Shown here: piece by piece, positions 1 through 5,387 of the stretch
Layout of the letters: every line of letters starts with the position of its first letter
Numbering within the stretch: position 1 is the first letter of the stretch
Assembly: GCF_042654245.1 (NCBI RefSeq)
Contig: NZ_JBHSGI010000020.1
Coordinates: 1-5,387, forward strand
Direction: 5' to 3'
Length of the DNA: 5,387 bases
Origin: Seohaeicola_A nanhaiensis
Lineage (GTDB): Bacteria; Pseudomonadota; Alphaproteobacteria; Rhodobacterales; Rhodobacteraceae
The notes under the pieces: model-generated
What the model saw: the letters and a program-made list of their open reading frames with translations, nothing else
What the model was told of the DNA's origin: nothing
Database searches by the model: none
Program-made: the position numbers and the translations under genes

Positions 1-291
1 ATCCTTCGACCGGATCAGCGGGCCGGTTTCATGGGCATCGATGATGACCGGGGCCTTGGTATAGACCAGCGCCGCTGCATTCAGGCTCGCGCCACCACGG
101 GGAAAGGCATCGCCGCGAATGGTTTTCGCCAGACGGCCGCCGAGGCCTGCGCCCTCGACATCCTGCCGCCAGCTGTCCTTCAGCAGTTTGGCCGCGCGCT
201 GCATCACGCGGGTGACAGCGCGCTCCCCGTCCACAATCTCTTTCTCGAGCTGCTCGGCCAGCGATGCCGTGACATCCAGGTCCAGCCTCAC
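1..291 (-). CDS. DUF6441-like phage structural/tail-region protein, N-terminal part (runs off window)
   Basis: The reading frame is open from a GTG at 291-289 to the window edge, giving 97 residues with no stop; the rest of the gene lies outside. The protein starts VRLDLDVTASLAEQLEKEI, followed by a helical stretch (about residues 8-40), then GAGLGGRLAKTIRG (47-60), FPRGG (63-67), and an AAALVYTKAP segment (72-81) leading to PVIIDAHETGPLIRS. This pattern (amphipathic N-terminal helix, GLG-RLA---R, YP/FP-RGG, A-LV-TKAP, G-LIRS) is what I recall for the DUF6441 family, found in alphaproteobacterial prophages between the head-tail joining gene and the tail genes. Its exact role is not established; a minor tail or tail-completion role is inferred from position. 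The GTG overlaps the preceding stop as GTGA, which fits termination-reinitiation coupling, and I see no strong Shine-Dalgarno. The family call is from memory of the motif pattern. Confidence 0.72.
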   Translation of the reverse strand, partial: MRLDLDVTASLAEQLEKEIVDGERAVTRVMQRAAKLLKDSWRQDVEGAGLGGRLAKTIRGDAFPRGGASLNAAALVYTKAPVIIDAHETGPLIRSKD

Positions 292-602
292 GATGCCGGC
301 CCCGTCTCGATCCGCCAGTGCAACCGGCGGTCGTCCCGCTCGGGCACGCCCAGAACCCGATACCGGGTGCCGAGATAGGTGATTTCGTCGTCCTCGGCAG
401 GGGCTGCCAGGTCAGCGGTCGAGACGTGAAAAACGAAAGTCTCGCCAATCACCCGCTGGCGGCCGAACTGGATTTCCTCGTCGGGACGGACGGGAATGAT
501 GCGGACCGGGACCGAACCCGATCCGCCGGGATGATAGAGCGCGTCCGCCGCCATGTTGGCATCACGGAAGATGGCCGCCATGGCGGTTTCGAACGCGCCC
601 AT
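288..602 (-). CDS. Head-tail joining protein, lambda FII-like
   Basis: This 104-residue protein matches the size and layout of lambda gpFII-type head-tail connectors, which bind below gpW/portal and form the docking face for the tail. An N-terminal helical segment (residues 2-22, with AAIFRDANMAADALY) leads into a beta-rich domain: VPVRIIPVRPDEE (31-43), FGRQRVIGETFVFHVSTADL (46-65), a turn at PAEDDEITYLGTRYRVLG (68-85), and a last strand with RRLHWRIE (92-99). The series 'fg-----ET--F-V---D-a-p---D-i---g--Y-V-g-P-rD--rL-W' is typical of head-tail joining proteins of Rhodobacterales and other proteobacterial prophages. The ATG at 602-600 lies two bases after the cement-protein stop (605) and has only a weak Shine-Dalgarno, so translation is probably coupled. 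The TGA at 290-288 overlaps the next gene's GTG. The family call is by pattern and position; a generic head closure protein is the alternative. Confidence 0.8.
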   Translation of the reverse strand: MGAFETAMAAIFRDANMAADALYHPGGSGSVPVRIIPVRPDEEIQFGRQRVIGETFVFHVSTADLAAPAEDDEITYLGTRYRVLGVPERDDRRLHWRIETGPAS

Positions 603-604
603 GA

Positions 605-943
605 TCAGGCCGGGATGCCGTTCAGGCGCACGAGGCCGAGGGTTTCACCCGCGCCCGAGCCAACCGCCGCATAGGCGACACCGATCAGGGTGTTGCCCGA
701 AGCGGTCGTGGTGGCGACACCGCCCGAGGTCCAGTAGACCTTCGCGCCAACCGTCCAGGCCTGCGACGGCGTCTTTGGCAGCTGGAAGACGCCGGTGGTC
801 TCGATCTCGCCCTCTTCGCCATCGGCGATGTCGCCGGCGCAGACGCCGAACAGCGTGCCAGACAGCGCGCCCTGACCCGAAACGTAATCCGCGCCCGAGG
901 GCGTGAAGGGGAACATGTCCCCCGGTGCAACATAGTTCTTCAT
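605..943 (-). CDS. DUF2190-family capsid cement/decoration protein
   Basis: A 112-residue, glycine-, alanine- and threonine-rich protein, predicted almost entirely beta. It carries the repeating pattern of the DUF2190 family: an N-terminal MKNYVAPGDMFPFTPSGA, then GALSGTLFGVCAGDIADGEEGE (residues 25-46), GVFQLPKTPSQAW (51-63), GAKVYWTSGG (66-75), TASGNTLIGVAYAAVGSG (80-97) and a final strand TLGLVRLNG (101-109). Family members are small proteins encoded next to the major capsid gene and are thought to sit on the outside of the shell, stabilising it after expansion. Here it follows the capsid gene directly, as expected. The ATG at 943-941 has a clear AAAGGA Shine-Dalgarno eight bases upstream, the best in this half of the window, fitting a protein needed in many copies. 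No signal peptide or membrane segment is visible. The function is from family knowledge; nothing catalytic is seen. Confidence 0.85.
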   Translation of the reverse strand: MKNYVAPGDMFPFTPSGADYVSGQGALSGTLFGVCAGDIADGEEGEIETTGVFQLPKTPSQAWTVGAKVYWTSGGVATTTASGNTLIGVAYAAVGSGAGETLGLVRLNGIPA

Positions 944-951
944 GGAAGTGA

Positions 952-957
952 TCCTTT
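952..957 (-). promoter_or_regulatory. Ribosome-binding site of the cement-protein gene
   Basis: On the minus strand AAAGGA lies eight bases before the ATG at 943. It supports that start and gives this gene independent initiation despite the 89-base gap after the capsid stop. Confidence 0.7.
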
Positions 958-968
958 CGGAATGGGGG

Positions 969-993
969 AAAAGCCGGACAGCCCTGCGCCGGC
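969..993 (-). terminator. Weak terminator-like stem followed by TTTT (tentative)
   Basis: On the minus strand GCCGG (993-989) can pair with CCGGC (977-973) across an 11-base loop, followed at once by TTTT (972-969) and then a C-run. The stem is only five pairs, the U-run is short, and the downstream gene belongs to the same assembly cluster. At most this would be a partial terminator or pause site tuning expression after the capsid gene. It may be chance in GC-rich DNA. Confidence 0.2.
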
Positions 994-1000
994 CAGGTCA

Positions 1001-1024
1001 GCGCCCCGGCCGAAGCAGGGGCGC
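1001..1024 (-). other. Stable UUCG-capped RNA hairpin just after the capsid stop codon
   Basis: On the minus strand GCGCCCC (1024-1018) pairs fully with GGGGCGC (1007-1001). Inside, after one T/C mismatch, GC-TTCG-GC forms a C(UUCG)G tetraloop, a well-known extra-stable RNA cap. The hairpin begins eight bases after the capsid TGA (1035-1033) and lies outside any gene. No U-run follows it directly, so it is not a classic intrinsic terminator. A role in protecting the capsid mRNA 3' end or as a processing boundary is inferred. The fold is read by eye and no energy was computed. Confidence 0.5.
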
Positions 1025-1032
1025 CGTCACAC

Positions 1033-3069
1033 TCAGGCCGGGGCCGCGCCGGGGTTCTTGTAGAGACCGCGCCAGTCGATCGCCTTGGCGGCGAAGTCGT
1101 GGCGCGCCTTGATCTCCATGCCGTCGACCTCGAACCCGACGCGGGTTTCGGTGTAGACGCCCTCCTGCCCTTCCAGATAGGCGTATTCCACCGTGTCGAT
1201 CCGTGCCGGATCGGCGGCCAGGAACCAGGGGTCCTGACCCGACGCCGGCAGCAGGCGCGGCTCCGAGATGACCTCGTAGGACCCGGCATAGGCGTTGACA
1301 TCCGAGGTGCTGTTCGGCGTGGTCGCCGCCACCTGCTTGCGCGCCTCGACCCAGCGCGGGCCGGTCGGCACGATCAGGAAGCGCGGACGAACCGAGATCA
1401 ACCGCCCCTCGAGGCCCTTCTGTTTGCTGAAGGCCTTTTCGGCCGCAGACAGAGAGGTCTCGTTGATCACGGCGGCGGTGCCGAGGTTGCCATGGGTCGC
1501 ATGGAACAGCGCCACACCATCCGCCATGTTCGGGTTGTCGATCAGGACCCCGTAGACGATATCGGATTCGAGGTCCGCCGCCGAGGCACCAAACGCTTCC
1601 GGCACGCGGGTGAAGGCGTTGAGATCGTCGTTGATGATCGCCTGGCGGGTGACGCCAAGGATCTTGCCATAGGTCGCCAGGGCATAGGTCTCCTTGCCCT
1701 CGCCCATGGTCCCATACTGGAACTCGCCGCTTTCCAGAACCTTGCTCAGATCGGGCGCACCGCCGAGCTGGACGCGGTTCACCGGCTTGAAATCGACGAT
1801 GTTCGACCGGCGGGCCCAGGCCATGAACGTGCGCTGCGTCGAGGCATAGGCGTCGCGCAGCGTCTTGTTCGCCACGTTGGCCAGGATCGACGGGAAATCG
1901 CTCGTCGAGTGATACCCGGCCGAGCGCATCTGGAAGGCGGCGCCGGCGATCTCCATCTTCGACATGCCGCGCGTGGTGACGCCGCGGCGTTCCAGTGCGT
2001 CGCGGCAGATTTCCAGCATGGTCATGCCGCGGAAGTTGCGACCGTCATCGGACAGTTTGACCGCGCCGGGGTTGTGGCGATGCATCAGCGCGTTGGCCAG
2101 GGCATCGCGATACCCGATCTCGGTGGCACCGTCGCCCCGCGCCTGAGCCGGCGCCCGTTCCTGCGTCCGCCCCATGGGGTCGCTCTCCTCCAGCTTGGTC
2201 AGAACCGCATCGCGCGCCTGAGCCAGCGACACGCCGCGACCGATCAGGTCCTCGCGGAAGGCATCGTCCAGGTTGTGGCGCGCACAGAGCCTGGTGATCT
2301 CGGAGCAGCGGGTGCGCTCTTCGCTGCGAACCTTGTCCAGATCGGGCGCGGTCGGCGGAGTTGCCGGAGTCGGCGGGGCCTCCCGCGTCTGCAGTTCGCC
2401 TTCCGGCGCGGTGCGGGCCGGGTCCTGCCCGGCCGCGGGCTTGTTCTTGTCGGACATCTGCGTCCCTTTCTCGATGGCCGCGGCTGCGGCGGTGATGTCC
2501 TGCCGGGTCAGGACACAGGCAAAGCGATTGACCATTCCACCTTCGGAACGGATCGTCGCACCGGGATCGGCGGGCATAGCGACCGCCGAAATCTCGTAAG
2601 GTTCCCAATCGACGGCGCGGTAGTGATCCCGTTCGCCGTCCTTCTTGGTGATCTGGTATTCGTGCACCCGGTAGCCGACCGAGACCTTGTTGATGGTCCG
2701 CTCCATGATCCGCTGCACGATGGGCTGAGCGTCCTCGGCATCGGTCAGCCGGATTTTTGCCGTGCCCTGCCCGTTCGAAATCCGCACCGAGTCGGGCACA
2801 ACCGAACCGATGACACTGCTCAGTCCCCAGGAACGGTGGCTGTCGAGGAAAGGTGCGCCGCCGTTCAGACGCTCCAGGCGCACCGCGCGCGCCGAGACCT
2901 CGAGCTCCTCGTCGTATTCGACGACATCCCAGCCCTCCCAGCGATACCGCTGGACGGTTGCGCCAGTCGTCCAGACCACCTCGATGGTCCGCGCCTGAGT
3001 GTCGATCGTGTCAGCAACAACCGTTGCCTCCCGCCCGATCAGGGGCAGGTCAACCATGTCCTTCGCCAT
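1033..3069 (-). CDS. Prohead protease / scaffold-like segment / major capsid protein fusion
   Basis: One 678-residue ORF combines three parts. Residues about 8-175 resemble an HK97-type (S78-like) prohead protease: GGAPFLDSHRS has the probable catalytic His78, NKVSVGYRV the probable nucleophile Ser130, and ISAVAMPADPGA (160-171) is the conserved strand after the active site. Residues about 205-310 are Pro/Ala-rich then helical and charged (RTRCSEITRLCARH at 252-265; LIGRGVSLAQARDAVLTKL at 275-293), like a scaffold or delta domain. Residues about 318-678 resemble Mu gpT-type HK97-fold capsid proteins, with LFHATHGNLG (521-530), RPRFLIVPTG (561-570), and the characteristic end at GVYTETRVGFEVDG (637-650) through DWRGLYKNPG. 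The protease should free the capsid domain during procapsid maturation; the cleavage site is not identifiable by eye. I chose the ATG at 3069 because AGAGGA lies six bases upstream; an ATG at 3123 would overlap the portal end and add a basic, unconserved-looking 18-residue leader. The stop is followed by an in-frame backup TGA two codons on. Confidence 0.9.
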   Translation of the reverse strand: MAKDMVDLPLIGREATVVADTIDTQARTIEVVWTTGATVQRYRWEGWDVVEYDEELEVSARAVRLERLNGGAPFLDSHRSWGLSSVIGSVVPDSVRISNGQGTAKIRLTDAEDAQPIVQRIMERTINKVSVGYRVHEYQITKKDGERDHYRAVDWEPYEISAVAMPADPGATIRSEGGMVNRFACVLTRQDITAAAAAIEKGTQMSDKNKPAAGQDPARTAPEGELQTREAPPTPATPPTAPDLDKVRSEERTRCSEITRLCARHNLDDAFREDLIGRGVSLAQARDAVLTKLEESDPMGRTQERAPAQARGDGATEIGYRDALANALMHRHNPGAVKLSDDGRNFRGMTMLEICRDALERRGVTTRGMSKMEIAGAAFQMRSAGYHSTSDFPSILANVANKTLRDAYASTQRTFMAWARRSNIVDFKPVNRVQLGGAPDLSKVLESGEFQYGTMGEGKETYALATYGKILGVTRQAIINDDLNAFTRVPEAFGASAADLESDIVYGVLIDNPNMADGVALFHATHGNLGTAAVINETSLSAAEKAFSKQKGLEGRLISVRPRFLIVPTGPRWVEARKQVAATTPNSTSDVNAYAGSYEVISEPRLLPASGQDPWFLAADPARIDTVEYAYLEGQEGVYTETRVGFEVDGMEIKARHDFAAKAIDWRGLYKNPGAAPA
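2455..2469 (-). promoter_or_regulatory. Possible internal ribosome-binding site and ATG inside the fusion gene
   Basis: On the minus strand AAAGGGA (2469-2463) is followed after five bases by an in-frame ATG (2457-2455), which is Met205 of the fusion and begins MSDKNKPAAGQDP. This is exactly where the protease domain ends and the scaffold-like linker starts. Initiation here would give a 474-residue protease-free scaffold-capsid protein. Lambda C/Nu3 uses the same logic of an in-frame nested start. Use of this start is inferred. Confidence 0.45.
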
Positions 3070-3075
3070 GTCTTG

Positions 3076-3081
3076 TCCTCT
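3076..3081 (-). promoter_or_regulatory. Ribosome-binding site deciding the fusion gene's start
   Basis: On the minus strand AGAGGA lies six bases before the ATG at 3069-3067 and overlaps the region of the portal stop (TGA, 3085-3083). It favours the 3069 start over the longer frame from 3123. Confidence 0.7.
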
Positions 3082-3082
3082 T

Positions 3083-4600
3083 TCAGGGGGCCGGGTTGTC
3101 CGGCGTGGTTGTGCCCGCCTCACCCGGAGACGAGGATTGCGCCTGCCCGACGCGCGTCACCTTGCGCGGGTCGCTGTCCAGAACCAGCTTGAGATTGTCG
3201 GCCTTCTCCAGCGCCTGCGCCTGCTCCGCCAGCAAGGTATCGAGGTCCCAGCCCCGCTTGCCGATCTGCTGCGGCAGGCTGGCAAATCCGGCGCGGGTTT
3301 CCAGAAGGTCGGTCTGGGCATCCTGCCAGGGATTGACGCTTTCGAACCGGGGCGGGGCCCATTCGACCGGGATATCCGGGCTGTCGATCACCCCGGCGGT
3401 CCAGGCTGCATCGCAGAACCAATCCCAGATGCGCTGGCAGAACATGGGAATGACGATGGTCCACTGCACCATCTCCACCATGCGCCGGAACTCGTTCAGG
3501 CCCGCCCGGTTGCTGGAGAAGTTGGCCTGGCTCATGTCGTTCGTCATCAGCGCATAGGGAACCCGGAAGCCGGCCGAGATGATCAGCATCTGGGTAATGT
3601 TCCACTCCCGCACCCCGCCCGCATGCGCCGGCGTGTTGAACTTGATGTCGCGCCCATTCGTGTAGGCGATCATTCCAGGTCGGAACGATTCCAGCGGGTC
3701 GTTGTTGGCGTCCTTCATTTCTGGTGTGATGTTGGCGGTTCCATCGCCCTCTTCGCCGATGACAACCCCGACCATGCAGGCCTCGGTCTTCTTGCGAACC
3801 ATCTCCGCGACCTGCCAGTCGCCGAGGTCCTGCAGCGCGCGGATCGCGGGAGTGCCCCACGGCACACCGCGCGACTGGACCCGCTGCCGCTCGAAGAGAT
3901 GCGCGACATTCGCGGCCGGAATGCGCACGCTTTCGAAGCGGCGGCCGAAAGTCGGCGTGTTGTCGCCCGGGTGATCCGGGAACATGTAGAAGGCGGTGCG
4001 TCGGCCGACCGAGTCGTATTCGATGCCCGACGTGATGCGGGTGCCAGGCTTATCGTCAAACCGGGCGGCGTCCAGGTGGTCGGCCTCGAACAGCTCGATT
4101 TCGAGTGGCACCGGCGAGGTGCGGCGCGTCCGACGCGGGCGGCGCAGCGCGAACAGGTCTCCGCCCTCGATCATTTCGCGAACCGCCAGCCCGGTCAGCC
4201 CATGAAAATCTGTATGGCCGTGGGCGTCGCATCGTGCCGACCAGGCGGCCCAGGCCGCGTCGACTGCCTTGTTGGTCGCCTCATTGCCGGTCCGGGCGCG
4301 TGGCCGAATGCCTGTGCCGACGATGTTGTTGACCAGCACCTGCACCGCCTGCGCGGCGAGGGCATTGTTGCGCACCAGGTCGCGCATCCGGTCGCGCAGC
4401 AAGCCTCCGGCAACGCGCACCTCCGCGTCGGCCGAGGTGCTGGCCGTCCGCCAGCCATCCGAAAGCCGGCCCTTCGCGGCGCCGTCATAGGCGCGCCGCA
4501 GATTGAAGTTGGCGATCCGCGAGGTGTAGCGCTGCCGCGCCGCCCGCGCCGAGAAGACCTCGAGCACCCGTTCCTGCCATCCCCAGGCAACTCCGTTCAT
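3083..4600 (-). CDS. Lambda-family phage portal protein
   Basis: A 505-residue portal protein, slightly shorter than lambda gpB (533). It forms the dodecameric ring at one capsid vertex through which terminase pumps DNA and to which the connector attaches. Family landmarks appear in order: GRLSDGW (44-50); RMRDLVRNNALAAQAVQVLV (71-90) followed by NNIVGTGIRPR (91-101); EGGDLF (145-150); IELFEADHL (168-176); GIEYDSVGRRTAFYMFPDHPG (192-212 region); IPAANVAHLFERQRVQSRGVP (227-247 region); the strongly conserved FRVPYALMTNDMSQANFSSN (345-364) with RAGLNEFRR next; and a C-terminal NPWQDAQTDLLETRAGFAS (423-441). The last 20 or so residues are Ser/Thr/Pro-rich and probably disordered. The ATG at 4600 is three bases after the gpW stop and has GAGGA eight bases upstream. 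In lambda the portal is followed by an S49-type protease (gpC); here it is followed by an S78-type protease fused to capsid. Confidence 0.95.
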   Translation of the reverse strand: MNGVAWGWQERVLEVFSARAARQRYTSRIANFNLRRAYDGAAKGRLSDGWRTASTSADAEVRVAGGLLRDRMRDLVRNNALAAQAVQVLVNNIVGTGIRPRARTGNEATNKAVDAAWAAWSARCDAHGHTDFHGLTGLAVREMIEGGDLFALRRPRRTRRTSPVPLEIELFEADHLDAARFDDKPGTRITSGIEYDSVGRRTAFYMFPDHPGDNTPTFGRRFESVRIPAANVAHLFERQRVQSRGVPWGTPAIRALQDLGDWQVAEMVRKKTEACMVGVVIGEEGDGTANITPEMKDANNDPLESFRPGMIAYTNGRDIKFNTPAHAGGVREWNITQMLIISAGFRVPYALMTNDMSQANFSSNRAGLNEFRRMVEMVQWTIVIPMFCQRIWDWFCDAAWTAGVIDSPDIPVEWAPPRFESVNPWQDAQTDLLETRAGFASLPQQIGKRGWDLDTLLAEQAQALEKADNLKLVLDSDPRKVTRVGQAQSSSPGEAGTTTPDNPAP

Positions 4601-4603
4601 GGC

Positions 4604-4807
4604 TCAGGTCCTCGAGAAGGTGACATAGCCGACGCGGGCCTTGGCCTTGCCGGATTGCGATGAGATTTCGGCCTCGATCGTGCGAATTCGTTTCAGAAGG
4701 CCAGACTCGCTGTCGTATTCGATGCGCTTGCCATCGAATTGAACCACCGTGGTGCCGGCGGCATAGGCCGATTTCAGCGCGTCCAGCTCAGTTTGAGTCC
4801 AGGCCAT
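4604..4807 (-). CDS. gpW-like head-completion (head-tail joining) protein
   Basis: This 67-residue protein has the size and position of lambda gpW (68 residues), lying between the terminase large subunit and the portal gene. gpW binds the portal after packaging to retain DNA and prepare the FII docking site. Visible features are an N-terminal helix (TQTELDALKSAYAAG, residues 4-18), a beta hairpin containing VVQFDGKRIEYDS (21-33), which matches the gpW-family 'V-f-GrrveY-s' signature, a second helix (LLKRIRTIEAEISS, 37-50), and a basic tail ending VGYVTFSRT. The family fold is helix-hairpin-helix, as here, and in lambda gpW the hydrophobic C-terminus matters for activity. The ATG at 4807-4805 shares its A with the terminase TGA (TGATG), so translation is probably coupled; an AAGGGA lies rather far upstream (11 bases). 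No other plausible start exists in the frame. Confidence 0.88.
   Translation of the reverse strand: MAWTQTELDALKSAYAAGTTVVQFDGKRIEYDSESGLLKRIRTIEAEISSQSGKAKARVGYVTFSRT
4609..4613 (-). promoter_or_regulatory. Ribosome-binding site of the portal gene
   Basis: On the minus strand GAGGA lies eight bases before the ATG at 4600, inside the last codons of the gpW-like gene. It supports the portal start. Confidence 0.65.
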
Positions 4808-5387
4808 CAGAACCAGCTTCCCTTTTTCGCGCGGGCGCCCAACCAGTCGGACCCGCCAGATTTCGTTTTCTTCTTCTCCGCCGGCGATGCCGCAGGCCTC
4901 TGCTCAGTCGGCGCAACAACAACCGTCTGATCGAACAGATCGGGCTGCGGTTCCGCCGGGGCGGCACCACGTTCCGCCTCGAAAATCGCCCACTGTTCGG
5001 CAGTCAGCGAGGCCCAGCCCTTCCGCCGGGCCGCAGCTTCGGCATAGTTCATCGTGTCCAGGCCTTCGTTCCGGCGGGTCGTCTCGACCAGCTCCCAGCT
5101 GCTCGTCATCACGCCGTAGCGGTCCCGCTTGAGAACCCGCACCTCCGAGGTCACCTGCCGGTAATACTCATCCCCCATCCCGCGCGGGAAATCGCAGTAT
5201 CCGCGTTCCAGTGGGTCTTCCTTTGCCAGCCAGGTGTAGAAATCCGCCTTCAGCTGACTGACGTTCAGCATCCAGGCCCGCTTCTGCCGGCGCTTCGGCG
5301 CACCATCGGGCCGGCGGTCAAGCTGCTGCGGCACCATCACAGGCCCGTTGGCACTCTTGCCGCCCTTGACGATGATCACCCGCGACC
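4807..5387 (-). CDS. Terminase large subunit, lambda GpA family, C-terminal part (runs off window)
   Basis: The frame is open at the window edge, so the ATPase domain and true start lie outside. A GTG at 5379 is only an internal valine: the two codons before it (Ser-Arg) are also open and the sequence fits mid-protein. The visible part is the end of the GpA nuclease region. VIIVKGGKSANGP matches the V--VKG strand. YCDFPRGMGDEYYRQVTSE (61-79, counted from that valine) matches lambda's HFP---- and QLTAE motif. Trp95 and then TTRRNEGLDTMNYAEAAA (100-117) match lambda's RRNEALDC-VYALAA, whose Asp may be a metal ligand of the nuclease. The protein makes cos or headful cuts and drives DNA into the capsid. 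The C-terminal 50 residues are a variable linker and a basic tail (KKKTKSGGSDWLG and RAKKGSWF); in lambda the gpA C-terminus contacts the portal, so the same role is inferred here. Confidence 0.92.
   Translation of the reverse strand, partial: SRVIIVKGGKSANGPVMVPQQLDRRPDGAPKRRQKRAWMLNVSQLKADFYTWLAKEDPLERGYCDFPRGMGDEYYRQVTSEVRVLKRDRYGVMTSSWELVETTRRNEGLDTMNYAEAAARRKGWASLTAEQWAIFEAERGAAPAEPQPDLFDQTVVVAPTEQRPAASPAEKKKTKSGGSDWLGARAKKGSWF

Noticed and set aside
29..448. A 139-codon minus-strand frame crossing the FII-like and DUF6441-like genes.
   Set aside because: Its product is Arg/Gly/Pro/Cys-rich without recognisable motifs, and it is out of frame with two well-supported genes that together cover the same DNA.
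645..1301. A 218-codon minus-strand frame overlapping the capsid end and cement gene.
   Set aside because: It is an out-of-frame Arg-rich shadow covering the ends of two real genes and the hairpin gap; it has no motif.
3067..3123. Longer start for the fusion gene at 3123.
   Set aside because: It would overlap the portal C-terminus by 41 bases and add a basic leader (MRRAQPRRTTRPP) unlike protease N-termini. The ATG at 3069 has a good Shine-Dalgarno and follows the portal stop.
1099..3192. A 697-codon open frame on the plus strand, opposite the protease-capsid gene.
   Set aside because: It is almost an exact mirror of the minus-strand gene, as expected in GC-rich DNA where stops are rare in the antisense frame. 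Its translation is rich in Arg, Gly, Val and His with no recognisable domain, and the minus-strand product has clear conserved motifs.
2999..4663. A 554-codon open frame on the plus strand, opposite the portal gene.
   Set aside because: Same antisense effect. The minus strand encodes a clear portal protein, and the plus-strand product shows no domain and spans two gene junctions.
1..5387. Gene transfer agent head cluster.
   Set aside because: A Rhodobacterales-like origin makes this worth considering, but the lambda-type terminase, gpW, lambda-type portal and protease-capsid fusion do not match the RcGTA gene families and order as I know them.
1..5387. CRISPR arrays, tRNA genes, insertion sequences, integrase or attachment sites.
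   Set aside because: No direct repeat series, tRNA-like cloverleaf, transposase motif or terminal inverted repeat was seen; the window is almost fully filled by structural genes.

Overview
The window is a block of tailed-phage head and head-tail connector genes, all read from the minus strand, so transcription runs from high to low coordinates. It is GC-rich (about two thirds by eye), with strongly GC-biased third codon positions and tightly packed genes. Together with the types of homologues, this suggests a prophage or temperate siphovirus of an alphaproteobacterium, probably a Rhodobacterales-like host. The host assignment is inference; no host gene or attachment site lies in the window.

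Layout in transcription order: (1) 5387-4807, C-terminal part of a lambda GpA-type terminase large subunit, cut by the window edge; (2) 4807-4604, a gpW-like head-completion protein; (3) 4600-3083, a lambda-family portal protein; (4) 3069-1033, one ORF joining an HK97-type (S78-like) prohead protease, a Pro/Ala-rich and helical scaffold-like segment, and a Mu gpT-like major capsid protein; (5) an 89-base gap with a stable UUCG-capped hairpin; (6) 943-605, a DUF2190-type capsid cement protein; (7) 602-288, an FII-like head-tail joining protein; (8) 291-1, the start of a DUF6441-like phage protein, cut by the window edge and entered through a GTG start that overlaps the previous stop.

The genes form one assembly line. 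The portal seeds the procapsid. The fused protein supplies capsid subunits, probable scaffold and protease. Terminase packages DNA through the portal. gpW and the FII-like protein close the connector for tail attachment, and the cement protein decorates the expanded shell. Most junctions are 1-4 base overlaps or gaps of 13 bases or less, so this is probably one operon with translational coupling. The promoter must lie upstream of the window.

The points most worth a second look are the protease-capsid fusion, an in-frame internal ATG with its own ribosome-binding site exactly at the protease/scaffold boundary (a possible lambda C/Nu3-style nested product), and the hairpin just after the capsid stop codon. 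Protease-capsid fusions are, to my knowledge, already known in phage annotation. I see no defence system, CRISPR, tRNA, insertion sequence or plainly novel system here.
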